NCBI GenBank assembly: GCA_046328525.1
Contig: JAXLWK010000014.1
Coordinates: 5,652-69,651, forward strand
Direction: 5' to 3'
Source: JBDHWG01 sp046328525
GTDB lineage: Bacteria > Chloroflexota > Anaerolineae > Epilineales > JAHCIE01
DNA: 64,000 nucleotides
The notes beneath the pieces are model-generated. The model had not been told where the DNA came from and made no database searches. It worked only from the letters and a program-made list of their open reading frames with translations. How positions within the stretch are numbered: position 1 is the stretch's first letter; every line of letters begins with the position of its first letter. Positions 8,601 to 16,303 of the stretch are shown piece by piece. The position numbers were made by a program, and so were the translations under genes.

Positions 8601-8658
8601 GCTCCCGGATTGGCAAATCCGACAGACGCCGCTGGATGCGGGCATCCAGCGGGAGCGA
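8601..8658 (-). promoter_or_regulatory. Structured leader element upstream of korA
   Basis: Three nested pairings fill 58 bases. CGCTCCCG (8601-8608) pairs with CGGGAGCG (8651-8658) as a closing stem; GGATT/AATCC makes a small hairpin (8608-8621); CGCTGGATGC (8631-8640) pairs perfectly with 8643-8652 across two bases. A TACATT-like -10 on the minus strand (8661-8666) would start the transcript almost exactly at this element. It may be a structured 5' leader or another interspersed palindromic repeat. Confidence 0.4.
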
Positions 8659-8715
8659 TAATGTATCCACCGATTCCCTCAATCATAATCGAAATCGGCG
8701 GCAGACGCAAGCAAG

Positions 8716-9672
8716 TTATTGAGTGCTCGCCTCATCCAGCCGCGCCATCTCCTCCGCCGTCAGCCGCATGCCGACCGCGCCGAGGGCGTCCTGGAGCTGG
8801 CCGACGTTGTTCGCGCCGATGATGGGCGAGGTGATGACCGGCTGTGTGAGCTGCCACGCCAGGGCGATCTGGGAGGGCGTCGCGCCGCGCCCGTCGGCGA
8901 CCGCCAGCAGCGCGTCGAGGGCCGCCCAGCCCTTGTCGTTCATGTAGCGCCCGGCGCTGCGGACGCGCTGGCTGTCCGGCAGCGGCGCGTCCTTGCGATA
9001 CTTCCCGGTCAGGAAGCCGCCGGCCAGCGGGCTGTAGGGAATGACGCCGAGGCTCTGATCGGCGCACAGCTCCGCCAGCTCGCGCTCGAACTCGTCGCGG
9101 TGGACGAGATTGTAGTGCGGCTGGAGGCAGTCGTAGCGCGCCAGGTGCTCGACATCGCTCGCCCACAGGGCGCGACACAGCCGCCACGCCGGATAGTTGG
9201 AGCAGCCGATGTAGCGTACCTTGCCCTGCGTCACCAGGTCGTCGTAGGCGCGCAGTGTCTCCTCGATGGGCGTCGCGGCGTCGAACCAGTGGGACTGGTA
9301 GAGGTCTATGGTTTCGATGCCGAGCCGCCGCAGGCTGTCCTCGACGGCGAGCATGATGTGCGCCCGGCTCAGGCCCTCGCCGTTTGGCCCGTCCCACATC
9401 GCCCCGCGCACCTTGGTGGCGACGACGATGGCGCGGCGATTGCCCCGCGCTTTCATCCAGCGGCCGATGATCTCCTCGGCGACACCGCCCGGATTGCCCG
9501 GCGACCAGCGCGAGTAGACGTCGGCGGTGTCCACGAAATTGCCGCCGGCCTCGACGTAGGCGTCCATGACCTCGAACGCCGACGCCTCGTCCGTCGTCCA
9601 GCCGAACTGCATCGTGCCGAGGCACAGCTCGGACACTCTCAAGCCCGTCCGTCCCAGGTGACGATACTCCAT
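8716..9672 (-). CDS. Aldo/keto reductase
   Basis: A 318-residue (beta/alpha)8 NADPH-dependent oxidoreductase reducing aldehydes or ketones. The catalytic tetrad is visible: D48 and Y53 in GGNFVDTADVY, K87 in ATKVRG and H128 in YQSHWFD. SPLAGGFLTGKY and the C-terminal PIIGANNVGQL are typical of the YajO/Tas-like AKR group. I chose the second ATG (9670-9672), since AGGAGG lies five bases before it and would sit inside the coding region of the longer form. The substrate is not predictable. It stands alone, 75 bases from the copper chaperone gene across a hairpin repeat. Confidence 0.9.
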   Translation of the reverse strand: MEYRHLGRTGLRVSELCLGTMQFGWTTDEASAFEVMDAYVEAGGNFVDTADVYSRWSPGNPGGVAEEIIGRWMKARGNRRAIVVATKVRGAMWDGPNGEGLSRAHIMLAVEDSLRRLGIETIDLYQSHWFDAATPIEETLRAYDDLVTQGKVRYIGCSNYPAWRLCRALWASDVEHLARYDCLQPHYNLVHRDEFERELAELCADQSLGVIPYSPLAGGFLTGKYRKDAPLPDSQRVRSAGRYMNDKGWAALDALLAVADGRGATPSQIALAWQLTQPVITSPIIGANNVGQLQDALGAVGMRLTAEEMARLDEASTQ

Positions 9673-9692
9673 GATGACCTCCTTTGTCATCC

Positions 9693-9735
9693 CACCCCCG
9701 GCCCGTCTCCCAAAATGGGAGAGGGGCCGGGGGTG
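9693..9735. repeat. Hairpin repeat of the CTCTCCC/GGGAGAG family
   Basis: CACCCCCGGCCC (9693-9704) pairs with 9724-9735, and inside it TCTCCC/GGGAGA pair around AAAAT. It lies between two minus-strand genes, and relatives occur near 31.7 kb and inside the gene at 61.7 kb. Confidence 0.6.
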
Positions 9736-9747
9736 AGGAATGTGTTT

Positions 9748-10356
9748 CTACGGCTGGCGGGCCTTGACCGTGATGTCCACCGGGCCGGCCTTCTCGAATT
9801 GCAGCGTGAGCGTCACGCTTTCATCGGCTTTGACGTCCTTATTCATGCCGACGAGCATGATGTGGTTCCCGCCCGGCTTCAGCACCAGCTCGCCGCCCGG
9901 CGGAATGTCGTAGCCGTCCACGGGCTGCATGCTCATGACGTTGTCCTTCATCACCGTCGTGTGCGTCTCGACCGACTTGGCGACGCTGCTCTGCGCCTTG
10001 ATCAGGCGGTCCGGCGTGCTGCCTGTGTTGCGCACCGTGAAGTACACCGCCCCCGTCATGCCCTCGGCGGCGGCCCGCGCCCACGCATCGTTGATCTGCA
10101 GCGCGCCGGCCGTGGCGCTCGCGCCCTGGCCGGTAGGCGCGCCAGCGGCCGGCGCGCTCGCCGGCATGCTCATGGGGGTGTTGGCGCTGCACGCCGCAAG
10201 GGCGAGCATGACGACGATGAGTGTTAGTAGAGACGCGGTATACCGCGTCTCTACCCGCCGCGTCTCTACCGCCGTCCGTCGGAGGCGCTGGCGATGGCTC
10301 TCCCGCGCGAGCATCATTGTCGCGACGACATGTCTCCAACCCGTTGATTTGAGCAT
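9748..10356 (-). CDS. PCu(A)C-type copper chaperone lipoprotein with repeat-derived N-terminus
   Basis: A 202-residue periplasmic-type copper(I) chaperone that would supply copper to cytochrome oxidase or similar enzymes. The PCu(A)C motif H-x10-M-x21-H-x-M is exact: H132, M143, H165, M167. A lipobox (LALAAC, Cys56) implies membrane anchoring. The ATG at 10354-10356 has GGAGACC just upstream. Unusually, 56 residues precede the lipid Cys instead of about 20. Residues 16-42 are encoded by copies of two interspersed palindromes (10227-10254 and about 10262-10325), so repeat insertion seems to have lengthened the signal peptide. It is divergent from the response regulator gene. Confidence 0.87.
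   Translation of the reverse strand: MLKSTGWRHVVATMMLARESHRQRLRRTAVETRRVETRYTASLLTLIVVMLALAACSANTPMSMPASAPAAGAPTGQGASATAGALQINDAWARAAAEGMTGAVYFTVRNTGSTPDRLIKAQSSVAKSVETHTTVMKDNVMSMQPVDGYDIPPGGELVLKPGGNHIMLVGMNKDVKADESVTLTLQFEKAGPVDITVKARQP
10227..10254. repeat. 28-bp perfect palindrome (GTAGAGACGC family), inside the PCu(A)C gene
   Basis: The half-site GTAGAGACGCGGTA is followed by its exact complement. A half copy follows at about 10256-10270. It is read in frame as VETRYTAS in the chaperone signal region. Family members recur at 14078-14105 and 20173-20200. Confidence 0.85.
10285..10308. repeat. Imperfect hairpin repeat (GCGCTGGAGA family)
   Basis: GCGCTGGCGA, TGGC, TCTCCCGCGC resembles the better hairpin at 46292-46315, and the similarity continues for some 20 bases on each side. 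It lies inside the PCu(A)C coding region. Confidence 0.6.
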
Positions 10357-10398
10357 CACGGTCTCCTGTTTCATAATTGTTTGCAGTTAATCTGACCT

Positions 10399-10426
10399 TG
10401 CCGTCCCCACGGCGTGGCGGTATAAT
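10399..10426 (+). promoter_or_regulatory. Promoter of the two-component operon
   Basis: TTGCCG (10399-10404) and a consensus TATAAT (10421-10426) are 16 bp apart. Transcription would begin near 10433, which supports the ATG at 10468 as the start of the regulator gene. Confidence 0.65.
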
Positions 10427-10467
10427 TGATGGTCAAGTTGGAAAATCAGCTCGTCTCCGAGGACAGC

Positions 10468-11157
10468 ATGGCCGGTGAACAAATTCTCGTCGTAGAAGAC
10501 GAAACCAAAATCGCTGACTTGATCCGCCGTGGCCTCATTTACGAGGGCTACCAGGCGCAAATCGCATCGGATGGTCTGCTCGCCCTCAACCAGGCGCGAG
10601 ACACGCCGCCCGATCTCGTCATCCTTGATATTATGCTCCCAGGTCTCGATGGATTGGAAGTTTGCCGAAGGCTGCGCGCCGCCTCCGACGTGCCCATCCT
10701 CATGCTGACCGCGCGGGACGCGGTGCGCGACCGGGTGGCGGGGCTGGACGCGGGCGCCGACGACTACCTGGTCAAGCCATTCGACTTCGACGAGCTGCTC
10801 GCCCGGGTGCGCGCCCTGCTGCGCCGACGCAGCGGCAAGAGCGCCGACGAGCAAGACGAGGTGCTGCGCTTCGCCGATCTGGTGCTCCTGCCGAGCGCGC
10901 GCCAGGCGACGCGGGGCGAGCGCGCCCTGGAGCTGACGGCCAAAGAGTACGATCTGCTGGAACTTTTCATGCGCCACCCGCGTCAGGTCCTCACCCGCGA
11001 CGTGATCTACGATCAGCTCTGGGGCTACGACTTCGGCGGCGAGTCGAACATCATCGAAGTCTACGTGCGCTACCTCCGCGCCAAGCTCGAGGCGGAGGGC
11101 GAGCCGCGCCTGATCCAGACGATCCGCGGCGTCGGGTATGTGCTGAGGGAAGAATAG
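10468..11157 (+). CDS. OmpR/PhoB-family response regulator (MprA-like)
   Basis: A 229-residue regulator with a receiver domain (1-118) and a winged-helix DNA-binding domain (about 130-229). The phospho-acceptor is D54 in LVILDIMLPG, with acidic D11 (EDE 10-12), T81 and K103 in DDYLVKP. The wing region GESNIIEVYVRYLRAKLE and IRGVGYVLRE are canonical. The start is the ATG with GAGGAC upstream, downstream of the promoter at 10399-10426; the earlier in-frame ATGs lie at or before the transcription start. It is 16 bases from the kinase gene. It is the obvious candidate to bind the five 11-bp boxes in front of htrA. Confidence 0.93.
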   Translation: MAGEQILVVEDETKIADLIRRGLIYEGYQAQIASDGLLALNQARDTPPDLVILDIMLPGLDGLEVCRRLRAASDVPILMLTARDAVRDRVAGLDAGADDYLVKPFDFDELLARVRALLRRRSGKSADEQDEVLRFADLVLLPSARQATRGERALELTAKEYDLLELFMRHPRQVLTRDVIYDQLWGYDFGGESNIIEVYVRYLRAKLEAEGEPRLIQTIRGVGYVLREE

Positions 11158-11173
11158 CCGGAAAAGAGCCGCT

Positions 11174-12622
11174 GTGTCGCTACGCTTGCGCCTGACAATC
11201 TGGTATGTGGGCCTCCTCGCGGTCATCCTCGTCAGCTTCGCCTTCGTGGTGTATTACCTCCAGGAACGCGCGATGCTGGACCAGGTGGACGCCGAGCTGA
11301 AAACATACGCCCAGACCACCATCGCCCTCGCCAACCGCGACGTCCTGATCCGCTACATCACCGGCCGCACCGTCGAGCTTGGCCCGCCGGTGCAGGACAC
11401 GCCGGGCTTTTCCCCCAACCAGGTCTACCTCCAGTTCTCGAATGCCGGCGGCATCGTCGGCTATCAGAACCCCCGCGTCCGCGACACGTCCATCCTGCTG
11501 TCCGAAGACATCCAGCAGATCGCGGACAGCGGCCGGCCCGTCGTGCTGACCGCCATCCTGCCCAACAACGACCTCTTGCGCGTCTACACCCAGGCCGTGT
11601 GGGTTGACGGGCAGGTCGCCGGCTACGTCCAGGTGGCCCAGATCATCAACAGCGTCTACGCCAGCCTGCGGCGGCTGGCGACCCTCCTCGTCGCCGGCAT
11701 CATCGCCGCCCTCGCCATCGCCGCCCTCGTCGGCACGCTCCTGGCCGAGGCCGCGCTGCGTCCCATAGACAGCGTGACCCAGACGGCGCTGCGCATCACC
11801 CAGACTGACGACCTCAGCCGCCGCATCATCGTGCCGACGAAAGCGCCCCAGGACGAAGTCACGCGCCTGGCCGAGATCTTCAACCTCATGCTCGACCGCA
11901 TCGAGACGCTGTTCAGCACGCAGCAGCGCTTCATCGCCGACGTGTCCCACGAGCTGCGCACGCCCCTGACCACCATTCGCGGCAACCTGGCGCTCATCAA
12001 GCGCAGCGGCCACGCCGACCCCGACTCCCTCGCCGACATGCAAAGCGAGACCGAGCGCATGTCGCGCCTCGTGCGCGACCTGCTGCTGCTCGCCCAGGCC
12101 GACGCCGGCGTGACGCTCCAGACCACCCCGATCGAGCTGGACGGCCTGCTGCTAGAGGTCTACCGCCAGGGGCGCATCATCGCCGAGCAGACGGGCAGCA
12201 GCGTCACGGTGCGCCTCGGCGCGGAGGATCAGGCCACGGTCATGGGCGACACCGACCGCCTGCGCCAGCTCCTGCTCAACCTGGTCGAGAACGGCATCAA
12301 GTACACGCCGCCCGGCGGCAGCGTGACCCTCGGCCTAGAACGCGACAACGACTGGGTCAGCGTCAGCGTGCGCGACACGGGCGTCGGCATCCCCGCCGAG
12401 GACGTGCCTCACGTCTTCGAGCGCTTCTACCGCGTGGACAAGGCGCGGTCGCGGGAGAAGGGCGGCACGGGTCTGGGCCTGTCCATCGCCCAGTGGATCG
12501 CCCAGGCCCACGGCGGCCGCCTTGAAGTCGCCAGCGAAGTCGGCGTCGGCACCGTCTTCACCCTCACCCTGCCCGTCGCCCAGCCAGAAACCGCTGCCCA
12601 TCACCCCGTCTCCTCCGCATAA
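11174..12622 (+). CDS. Sensor histidine kinase, HAMP type
   Basis: A 482-residue membrane kinase that starts with GTG. It has a first helix at about 8-28, an extracytoplasmic domain (29-165), a second helix (168-192), HAMP (193-245), then HisKA with the phospho-accepting H259 in FIADVSHELRTPL. HATPase motifs follow: NLVENGIKYTPPGG (N box), DTGVGIP (G1) and GTGLGLS (G2). It is the partner of the regulator just upstream. The envelope-protease genes that follow suggest it senses envelope stress, as MprB and CpxA do; that link is inference. The tail beyond LTLPVAQ is low complexity. Confidence 0.93.
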   Translation: MSLRLRLTIWYVGLLAVILVSFAFVVYYLQERAMLDQVDAELKTYAQTTIALANRDVLIRYITGRTVELGPPVQDTPGFSPNQVYLQFSNAGGIVGYQNPRVRDTSILLSEDIQQIADSGRPVVLTAILPNNDLLRVYTQAVWVDGQVAGYVQVAQIINSVYASLRRLATLLVAGIIAALAIAALVGTLLAEAALRPIDSVTQTALRITQTDDLSRRIIVPTKAPQDEVTRLAEIFNLMLDRIETLFSTQQRFIADVSHELRTPLTTIRGNLALIKRSGHADPDSLADMQSETERMSRLVRDLLLLAQADAGVTLQTTPIELDGLLLEVYRQGRIIAEQTGSSVTVRLGAEDQATVMGDTDRLRQLLLNLVENGIKYTPPGGSVTLGLERDNDWVSVSVRDTGVGIPAEDVPHVFERFYRVDKARSREKGGTGLGLSIAQWIAQAHGGRLEVASEVGVGTVFTLTLPVAQPETAAHHPVSSA

Positions 12623-12755
12623 GTTCCGCCCGCGCCGCGTCGTCGCCCGTCGTCGCCACCGACTCAAGGAAGAAGATAGGAACGCCAAGGCGCAGAGGCG
12701 CAAAGAAAGACAACAGGATTTTTCCCTTTGCGTCTTTGCGCCTTGGCGTTTCTAT
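12619..12755. repeat. Composite interspersed repeat (GCGCAAAG family), copy 1
   Basis: This element of about 135 bp starts at the kinase stop codon. Its core arms 12681-12705 and 12726-12750 pair over 25 bp with two mismatches. A second, inverted copy at 47070-47228 matches it almost base for base, including the flank with CCACCGACTCAAG; copy 1 lacks about 17 bases present in copy 2. Confidence 0.75.
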
Positions 12756-12859
12756 ACTCTTGGTTAGCAACTTCACGTCCTCTGTCATGCCCCGTTGCTC
12801 TCGGTATCTGGGCCGCCACCAGGCGCAGTCCAGACCCCTCACCATGCAGCTTAACCCCT

Positions 12860-12914
12860 TCTCACCCAAATCTCACCCGGCTTTTATCCCAATCTCAGTC
12901 CATTCTTAGCCCAA
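12860..12914 (+). promoter_or_regulatory. Five tandem 11-bp boxes upstream of htrA
   Basis: Five abutting 11-mers read TCTCACCCAAA, TCTCACCCGGC, TTTTATCCCAA, TCTCAGTCCAT, TCTTAGCCCAA. Eleven-base phasing is what OmpR/PhoB-family regulators bind, and the TCTCA core recalls mycobacterial MprA boxes. The array ends at the -35 region of the htrA promoter, a position suited to activation. Confidence 0.6.
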
Positions 12915-12930
12915 CGTGCCATTCTTTCAG

Positions 12931-12939
12931 TGGTACAGT
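12931..12939 (+). promoter_or_regulatory. Extended -10 promoter of htrA
   Basis: TGGTACAGT is an extended -10 (TG-n-TACAGT) 18 bases before the htrA start. No -35 of quality is visible where the regulator boxes end, which fits an activator-dependent promoter. Confidence 0.5.
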
Positions 12940-12956
12940 ATCGCACGGAGGATTGA

Positions 12957-14066
12957 ATGTCAACATCACGCAACACCCTGGTGGTGATCGCCAGTCTGGG
13001 CGTGCTCATCGTCGCGCTCGTCGCCGGCATTACGGGCGGCATCGTCGGCTTTGGCCTGGCGATGGCGTTTGCCCCGAAACCCACGGCGGCGCAGATCACA
13101 GCGCGCCCGGCCACAGTCCAGCCGCAGCTCCCCGCCGCCGCGCCCGCGCTTCCCGCGGCCCCAGCGGCTCCGGCGGCCCCCGCCCCGTCCGCGTCCGGCA
13201 GCGGCAGCAATGACATCATTGCCGCCGTCGCCAAGGTCAAGCCCGCCGTCGTGCGCATCGCCACGCAGATCGGCGAAGGCTCTGGTGTCATCGTAGACCA
13301 GCAAGGCCACATCGTAACCAACAACCACGTCGTCCAGGGCGCGCAGCAGTTCCAGGTGCGCTTCGACAACGGCGGCACCGCCAGCGCCCACCTCGTCGGC
13401 ACGTACCCGACCTCTGACCTCGCGGTCATCCAGGTGGACAGCCCCATCCCGGCCTACGCCGTGCTGGGCGACTCGAACAAGCTGGTGGCGGGTGAGCGCG
13501 TCATCGCCATCGGCAGCGCCCTCGGCCAGTACACCAACTCGGTGACGACCGGCGTCGTCAGCGGCACCAACCGCCAGCTTGGCGGCATGGGCAACCTCAT
13601 CCAGACCGACGCCCCCATCAACGAAGGCAACTCCGGTGGGCCGCTGGTCAGCCTGAACGGTGAGGTCATCGGCATCAACAGCATGGTGGAGCGCGGCCAG
13701 GGCCGCACCGGCCCCGCCGAGGGCCTGGGCTTCGCCATCCCCAGCGCCATCGTGCGCACCGTCGCCAACCAGCTCATCGCCGGCAAGCAGGTCGAGTTCC
13801 CCTACATGGGCGTCAGCCTGAAGGAAGCCGCGAACGGTTGGCAGGTCGCCACGGTTGAGCAGAACAGCGGCGCGGCCAAGGCCGGGCTGCAGCAGGGCGA
13901 CATCATCACCGCCGTGGACGGGGTCGCGGTGAACCCGGAGATCTCGGTTCAGGCGCTGCTGGCGACCCACAGCGTCGGCGACTCGGTGACGGTCAACATC
14001 ACCCGCAGCGGGCAGAGCCTCAGCCTGACCGTGACGCTCAGCCGCCGACCGGCGACGAGCGGGTAG
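12957..14066 (+). CDS. htrA: HtrA/DegP-type membrane-anchored serine protease
   Basis: A 369-residue trypsin-like protease for misfolded envelope proteins. An N-terminal anchor helix (8-37) is followed by a Pro/Ala-rich linker (40-80). The catalytic triad is H124 (TNNHVV), D154 (TSDLAV) and S226 (GNSGGPL). A single PDZ domain spans about 283-364 (PYMGVSLKE, GDIITAVDGVAV). CGGAGG precedes the ATG by five bases. It leads a run of four secreted or anchored genes of related purpose and has an array of 11-bp boxes upstream. The linker and one PDZ match actinobacterial and Chloroflexota HtrA rather than two-PDZ DegP. Confidence 0.93.
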   Translation: MSTSRNTLVVIASLGVLIVALVAGITGGIVGFGLAMAFAPKPTAAQITARPATVQPQLPAAAPALPAAPAAPAAPAPSASGSGSNDIIAAVAKVKPAVVRIATQIGEGSGVIVDQQGHIVTNNHVVQGAQQFQVRFDNGGTASAHLVGTYPTSDLAVIQVDSPIPAYAVLGDSNKLVAGERVIAIGSALGQYTNSVTTGVVSGTNRQLGGMGNLIQTDAPINEGNSGGPLVSLNGEVIGINSMVERGQGRTGPAEGLGFAIPSAIVRTVANQLIAGKQVEFPYMGVSLKEAANGWQVATVEQNSGAAKAGLQQGDIITAVDGVAVNPEISVQALLATHSVGDSVTVNITRSGQSLSLTVTLSRRPATSG

Positions 14067-14077
14067 ATATCGTTGGC

Positions 14078-14105
14078 GTAGAGACGCGCCATGGCGCGTC
14101 TCTAT
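14078..14105. repeat. Palindrome of the GTAGAGACGC family
   Basis: The sequence GTAGAGACGCGCCA and its complement form a 26-bp perfect core (14079-14104) between htrA and the next gene. It is nearly identical to the copy at 20173-20200. Confidence 0.8.
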
Positions 14106-14157
14106 GCGACGGCAACGCAATCGTTACAGAATTTCCAGATAACGGAGTAAGGAACCA

Positions 14158-14925
14158 GTGACCACGCAACCAACCAACCCACCGACCGGCGGCTTCCGCC
14201 TGTCCGGCCTCGCCCTCACCGGCATCATCATCCTGGCGCTGCTGCTCGGCCTGCTGCTCGGCGCGCTTGTCGGCGGCGCCGGCGGCTTCCTCGCCGGACG
14301 CAACACAGCGCGCGCCGCCGCAACGCTCCTGCCCAACGCCCAGGCGCAGCCGAGCAGCCCGGCGGCCCTGTCCGGCGGCACGACCCCGCAGACCCAGCCC
14401 GGCGGCAACCGCCAGACCCAGCCCGGCGGCACGACCCCGCAGACCCAGCCCGGCGTCAATCCGCAGACTCAGCCCGGCAGCGCTAACCCGCAGACGCCCT
14501 TCGGCGGCCGGGGCAACCGCCAGACCCCGCCGAGCGGCGTCAATCCGCAGACGCCGGCGCAGCCGCAGCAGGACGACGACGCTGAGACGCCCGACGGCAG
14601 CGAGCAGGCCCAGCCCTCCCTGGGCGTCTACCTCGGCATCCGCTACACGGCGCTGACATCCGACATGGCCGAGCAGTTCGGCATCACCGATCTGCAGGGC
14701 GCTGCCATCGGTGAGGTCGTCGCCGGCAGCCCGGCCGAGAAGGCCGGCCTCCAGCAGATGGACGTCATCACTGCCGTGGACGGCAAGCCGCTCAGCGACA
14801 CCTACACCCTCATCAACGCCCTGAGCGGCCACAAGCCCGGCGACAAGGTCAAACTCACCGTCTGGCGCATGGGCCAGAGCGAGACCATCGAGGTCACGCT
14901 GGGTGCGCCGGCCGGCCAGGGTTGA
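14158..14925 (+). CDS. Membrane-anchored single-PDZ protein
   Basis: A 255-residue protein beginning with GTG. It has a short cytoplasmic head, one anchor helix (about 17-47) and a long extracytoplasmic linker made of repeats of G-G-x-x-P-Q-T-Q-P type (65-140). One C-terminal PDZ domain (about 157-250; LGVYLGIRYTALTS, GSPAEKAGLQQMDVITAVDGKPL) follows. There is no protease domain. Its anchor (FRLSGLALTGIIILAL) is nearly the same as that of the next gene's product, so the two are paralogues. It may present substrates to HtrA or act as a peptide-binding scaffold; this is inference from the neighbourhood. Confidence 0.85.
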   Translation: MTTQPTNPPTGGFRLSGLALTGIIILALLLGLLLGALVGGAGGFLAGRNTARAAATLLPNAQAQPSSPAALSGGTTPQTQPGGNRQTQPGGTTPQTQPGVNPQTQPGSANPQTPFGGRGNRQTPPSGVNPQTPAQPQQDDDAETPDGSEQAQPSLGVYLGIRYTALTSDMAEQFGITDLQGAAIGEVVAGSPAEKAGLQQMDVITAVDGKPLSDTYTLINALSGHKPGDKVKLTVWRMGQSETIEVTLGAPAGQG

Positions 14926-14937
14926 TTTCGCAGTGTC

Positions 14938-14965
14938 GTAGGGCGGGTTTCAAACCCGCCCCTAC
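14938..14965. repeat. Palindrome of the GTAGGGGCGGGTTT family
   Basis: Arms GTAGGGCGGGTTT and AAACCCGCCCCTAC surround a central C; one G has been lost from the left arm. It is intergenic between the two PDZ genes. Confidence 0.8.
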
Positions 14966-14999
14966 CCTGGACGACATATGGCAGTCGGGGAGGAAGGAA

Positions 15000-15033
15000 C
15001 AGGTGCGCAGGGCGAATTGCCCTGTGTACCTGT
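15000..15033. repeat. Imperfect hairpin with GGGC..GCCC stem
   Basis: AGGTGCGCAGGGC is followed by GAAT and TGCCCTGTGTACCT, an imperfect 13-bp stem. It lies between the PDZ genes and could be a terminator-like or interspersed element. Confidence 0.5.
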
Positions 15034-15079
15034 TTCCATTATACTGAATACCGCAGATTGATGGACAGAGGAGGAATAT

Positions 15080-16288
15080 ATGGACTCAGCGCCCCCACCC
15101 CAGCCGCCCTCCAGCGGCATGCGCCTGTCGGGCCTGGCCCTGACGGGCATCGTGATTCTGAGTGTGCTCATTGGCTGCATCGGCGGCAGCTTCCTGGCCG
15201 GCGTCGGCGGCTTCGTCACCGGGCGAACGCTGGCCCAGCGCGACATCCAGTCGCTCCAGAGCCAGCTCCAGGACGCGCAGCGGCGCGGCACGGCGCAGCC
15301 CGGCGCAGCGGCCACGGCCACCCCCGGCCGATCCGGGGCGGCCGGGCAGACGACCCCGCCGGCGCAGCCGACGCAGCGGCCTGGCGGCGCGGCGACGCCC
15401 TCCAGCGGCGCGGCCCCGTCCGGCGGCGCAACGCCCCGCGCCCAGCAGCCCACCGCGTATCTGGGTGTCCGCTATAACATGCTGACCCCGGACATCGCAG
15501 CCCAGGCCGGCATCACCGTCACCCAGGGCGCGATCATCGGCGAGGTCGTGCCAGGCAGTCCGGCCGAGCAGGCGGGCTTGCAGCCGATGGACGTCATCAC
15601 CGCCGTGGACGGCAAGCCCCTCAGCGACACCTACGCCCTGGCCGACGCCATCAGCGGCCGCAAGCCAGGCGACAAGATCGCCCTGGCCGTATTCCGCAAC
15701 GGGCAGAACGTCCCGCTGACCGCGACCCTCGGCCAGCCGCCCGCCGGCGGCGCGCCCGCCCCCAGCGGCCCCGGCGCAGCGCCGGCGACGCCAGCCGCGC
15801 CCGGCGCCGCGCCCGCCACACCGCGCGCCCCCGCGACCGGCCAACCGGGCGGGGCCACGCCGCAGGCCGCGCCGAAGACAGCGCCCTCGCCCACGCCGCG
15901 CCCCCCGTCGGGCGCGACACCGCAGCGCCCCAGCCTCATCGCCCCGTCGCAGGACGGCGGGGCGTACCTGGGCGTGCAGGCGGCGGCCGTCCCGGGCGAC
16001 GTGGCCCAGACCCGCAAGCTCACGCCCGGCCAGGGCGCGCTCGTCGCCTCGGTCGTGCCGTCTAGCCCGGCCTTCATGGCCGGCCTGTTCGACGGCGATG
16101 TCATCGTCGCCGTGAACAAGACGCCCGTGGACGAGATCCACAGCCTGACGACGCTCCTCGCGCCCCACAAACCCGGCGAGAAGGTCGCCCTGACGGTCAT
16201 CCACAGCGACGGCAAGACAGCCGACATCACCGTCACCCTCGGGACGCGCTCGGCAGAGTTCAACCAGGGTCGGCCCGGCCTTCCCTGA
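15080..16288 (+). CDS. Membrane-anchored double-PDZ protein
   Basis: A 402-residue protein with an N-terminal anchor helix (about 16-46), an Ala/Pro/Gly linker, PDZ1 (about 125-215; AYLGVRYNMLT, GSPAEQAGLQPMDVITAVDGKPLSDTY), a second Pro/Ala-rich linker, and a more divergent PDZ2 (about 308-395; LGVQAAAVPG, FMAGLFDGDVIVAVNKTPV). No catalytic domain is present. PDZ1 shares long identical stretches with the PDZ of the preceding gene, evidence of tandem duplication. It is 15 bases from the metalloprotease gene, so the four genes probably act together in envelope protein turnover. Confidence 0.86.
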   Translation: MDSAPPPQPPSSGMRLSGLALTGIVILSVLIGCIGGSFLAGVGGFVTGRTLAQRDIQSLQSQLQDAQRRGTAQPGAAATATPGRSGAAGQTTPPAQPTQRPGGAATPSSGAAPSGGATPRAQQPTAYLGVRYNMLTPDIAAQAGITVTQGAIIGEVVPGSPAEQAGLQPMDVITAVDGKPLSDTYALADAISGRKPGDKIALAVFRNGQNVPLTATLGQPPAGGAPAPSGPGAAPATPAAPGAAPATPRAPATGQPGGATPQAAPKTAPSPTPRPPSGATPQRPSLIAPSQDGGAYLGVQAAAVPGDVAQTRKLTPGQGALVASVVPSSPAFMAGLFDGDVIVAVNKTPVDEIHSLTTLLAPHKPGEKVALTVIHSDGKTADITVTLGTRSAEFNQGRPGLP

Positions 16289-16303
16289 GGCATAGGAGTC
16301 TTC

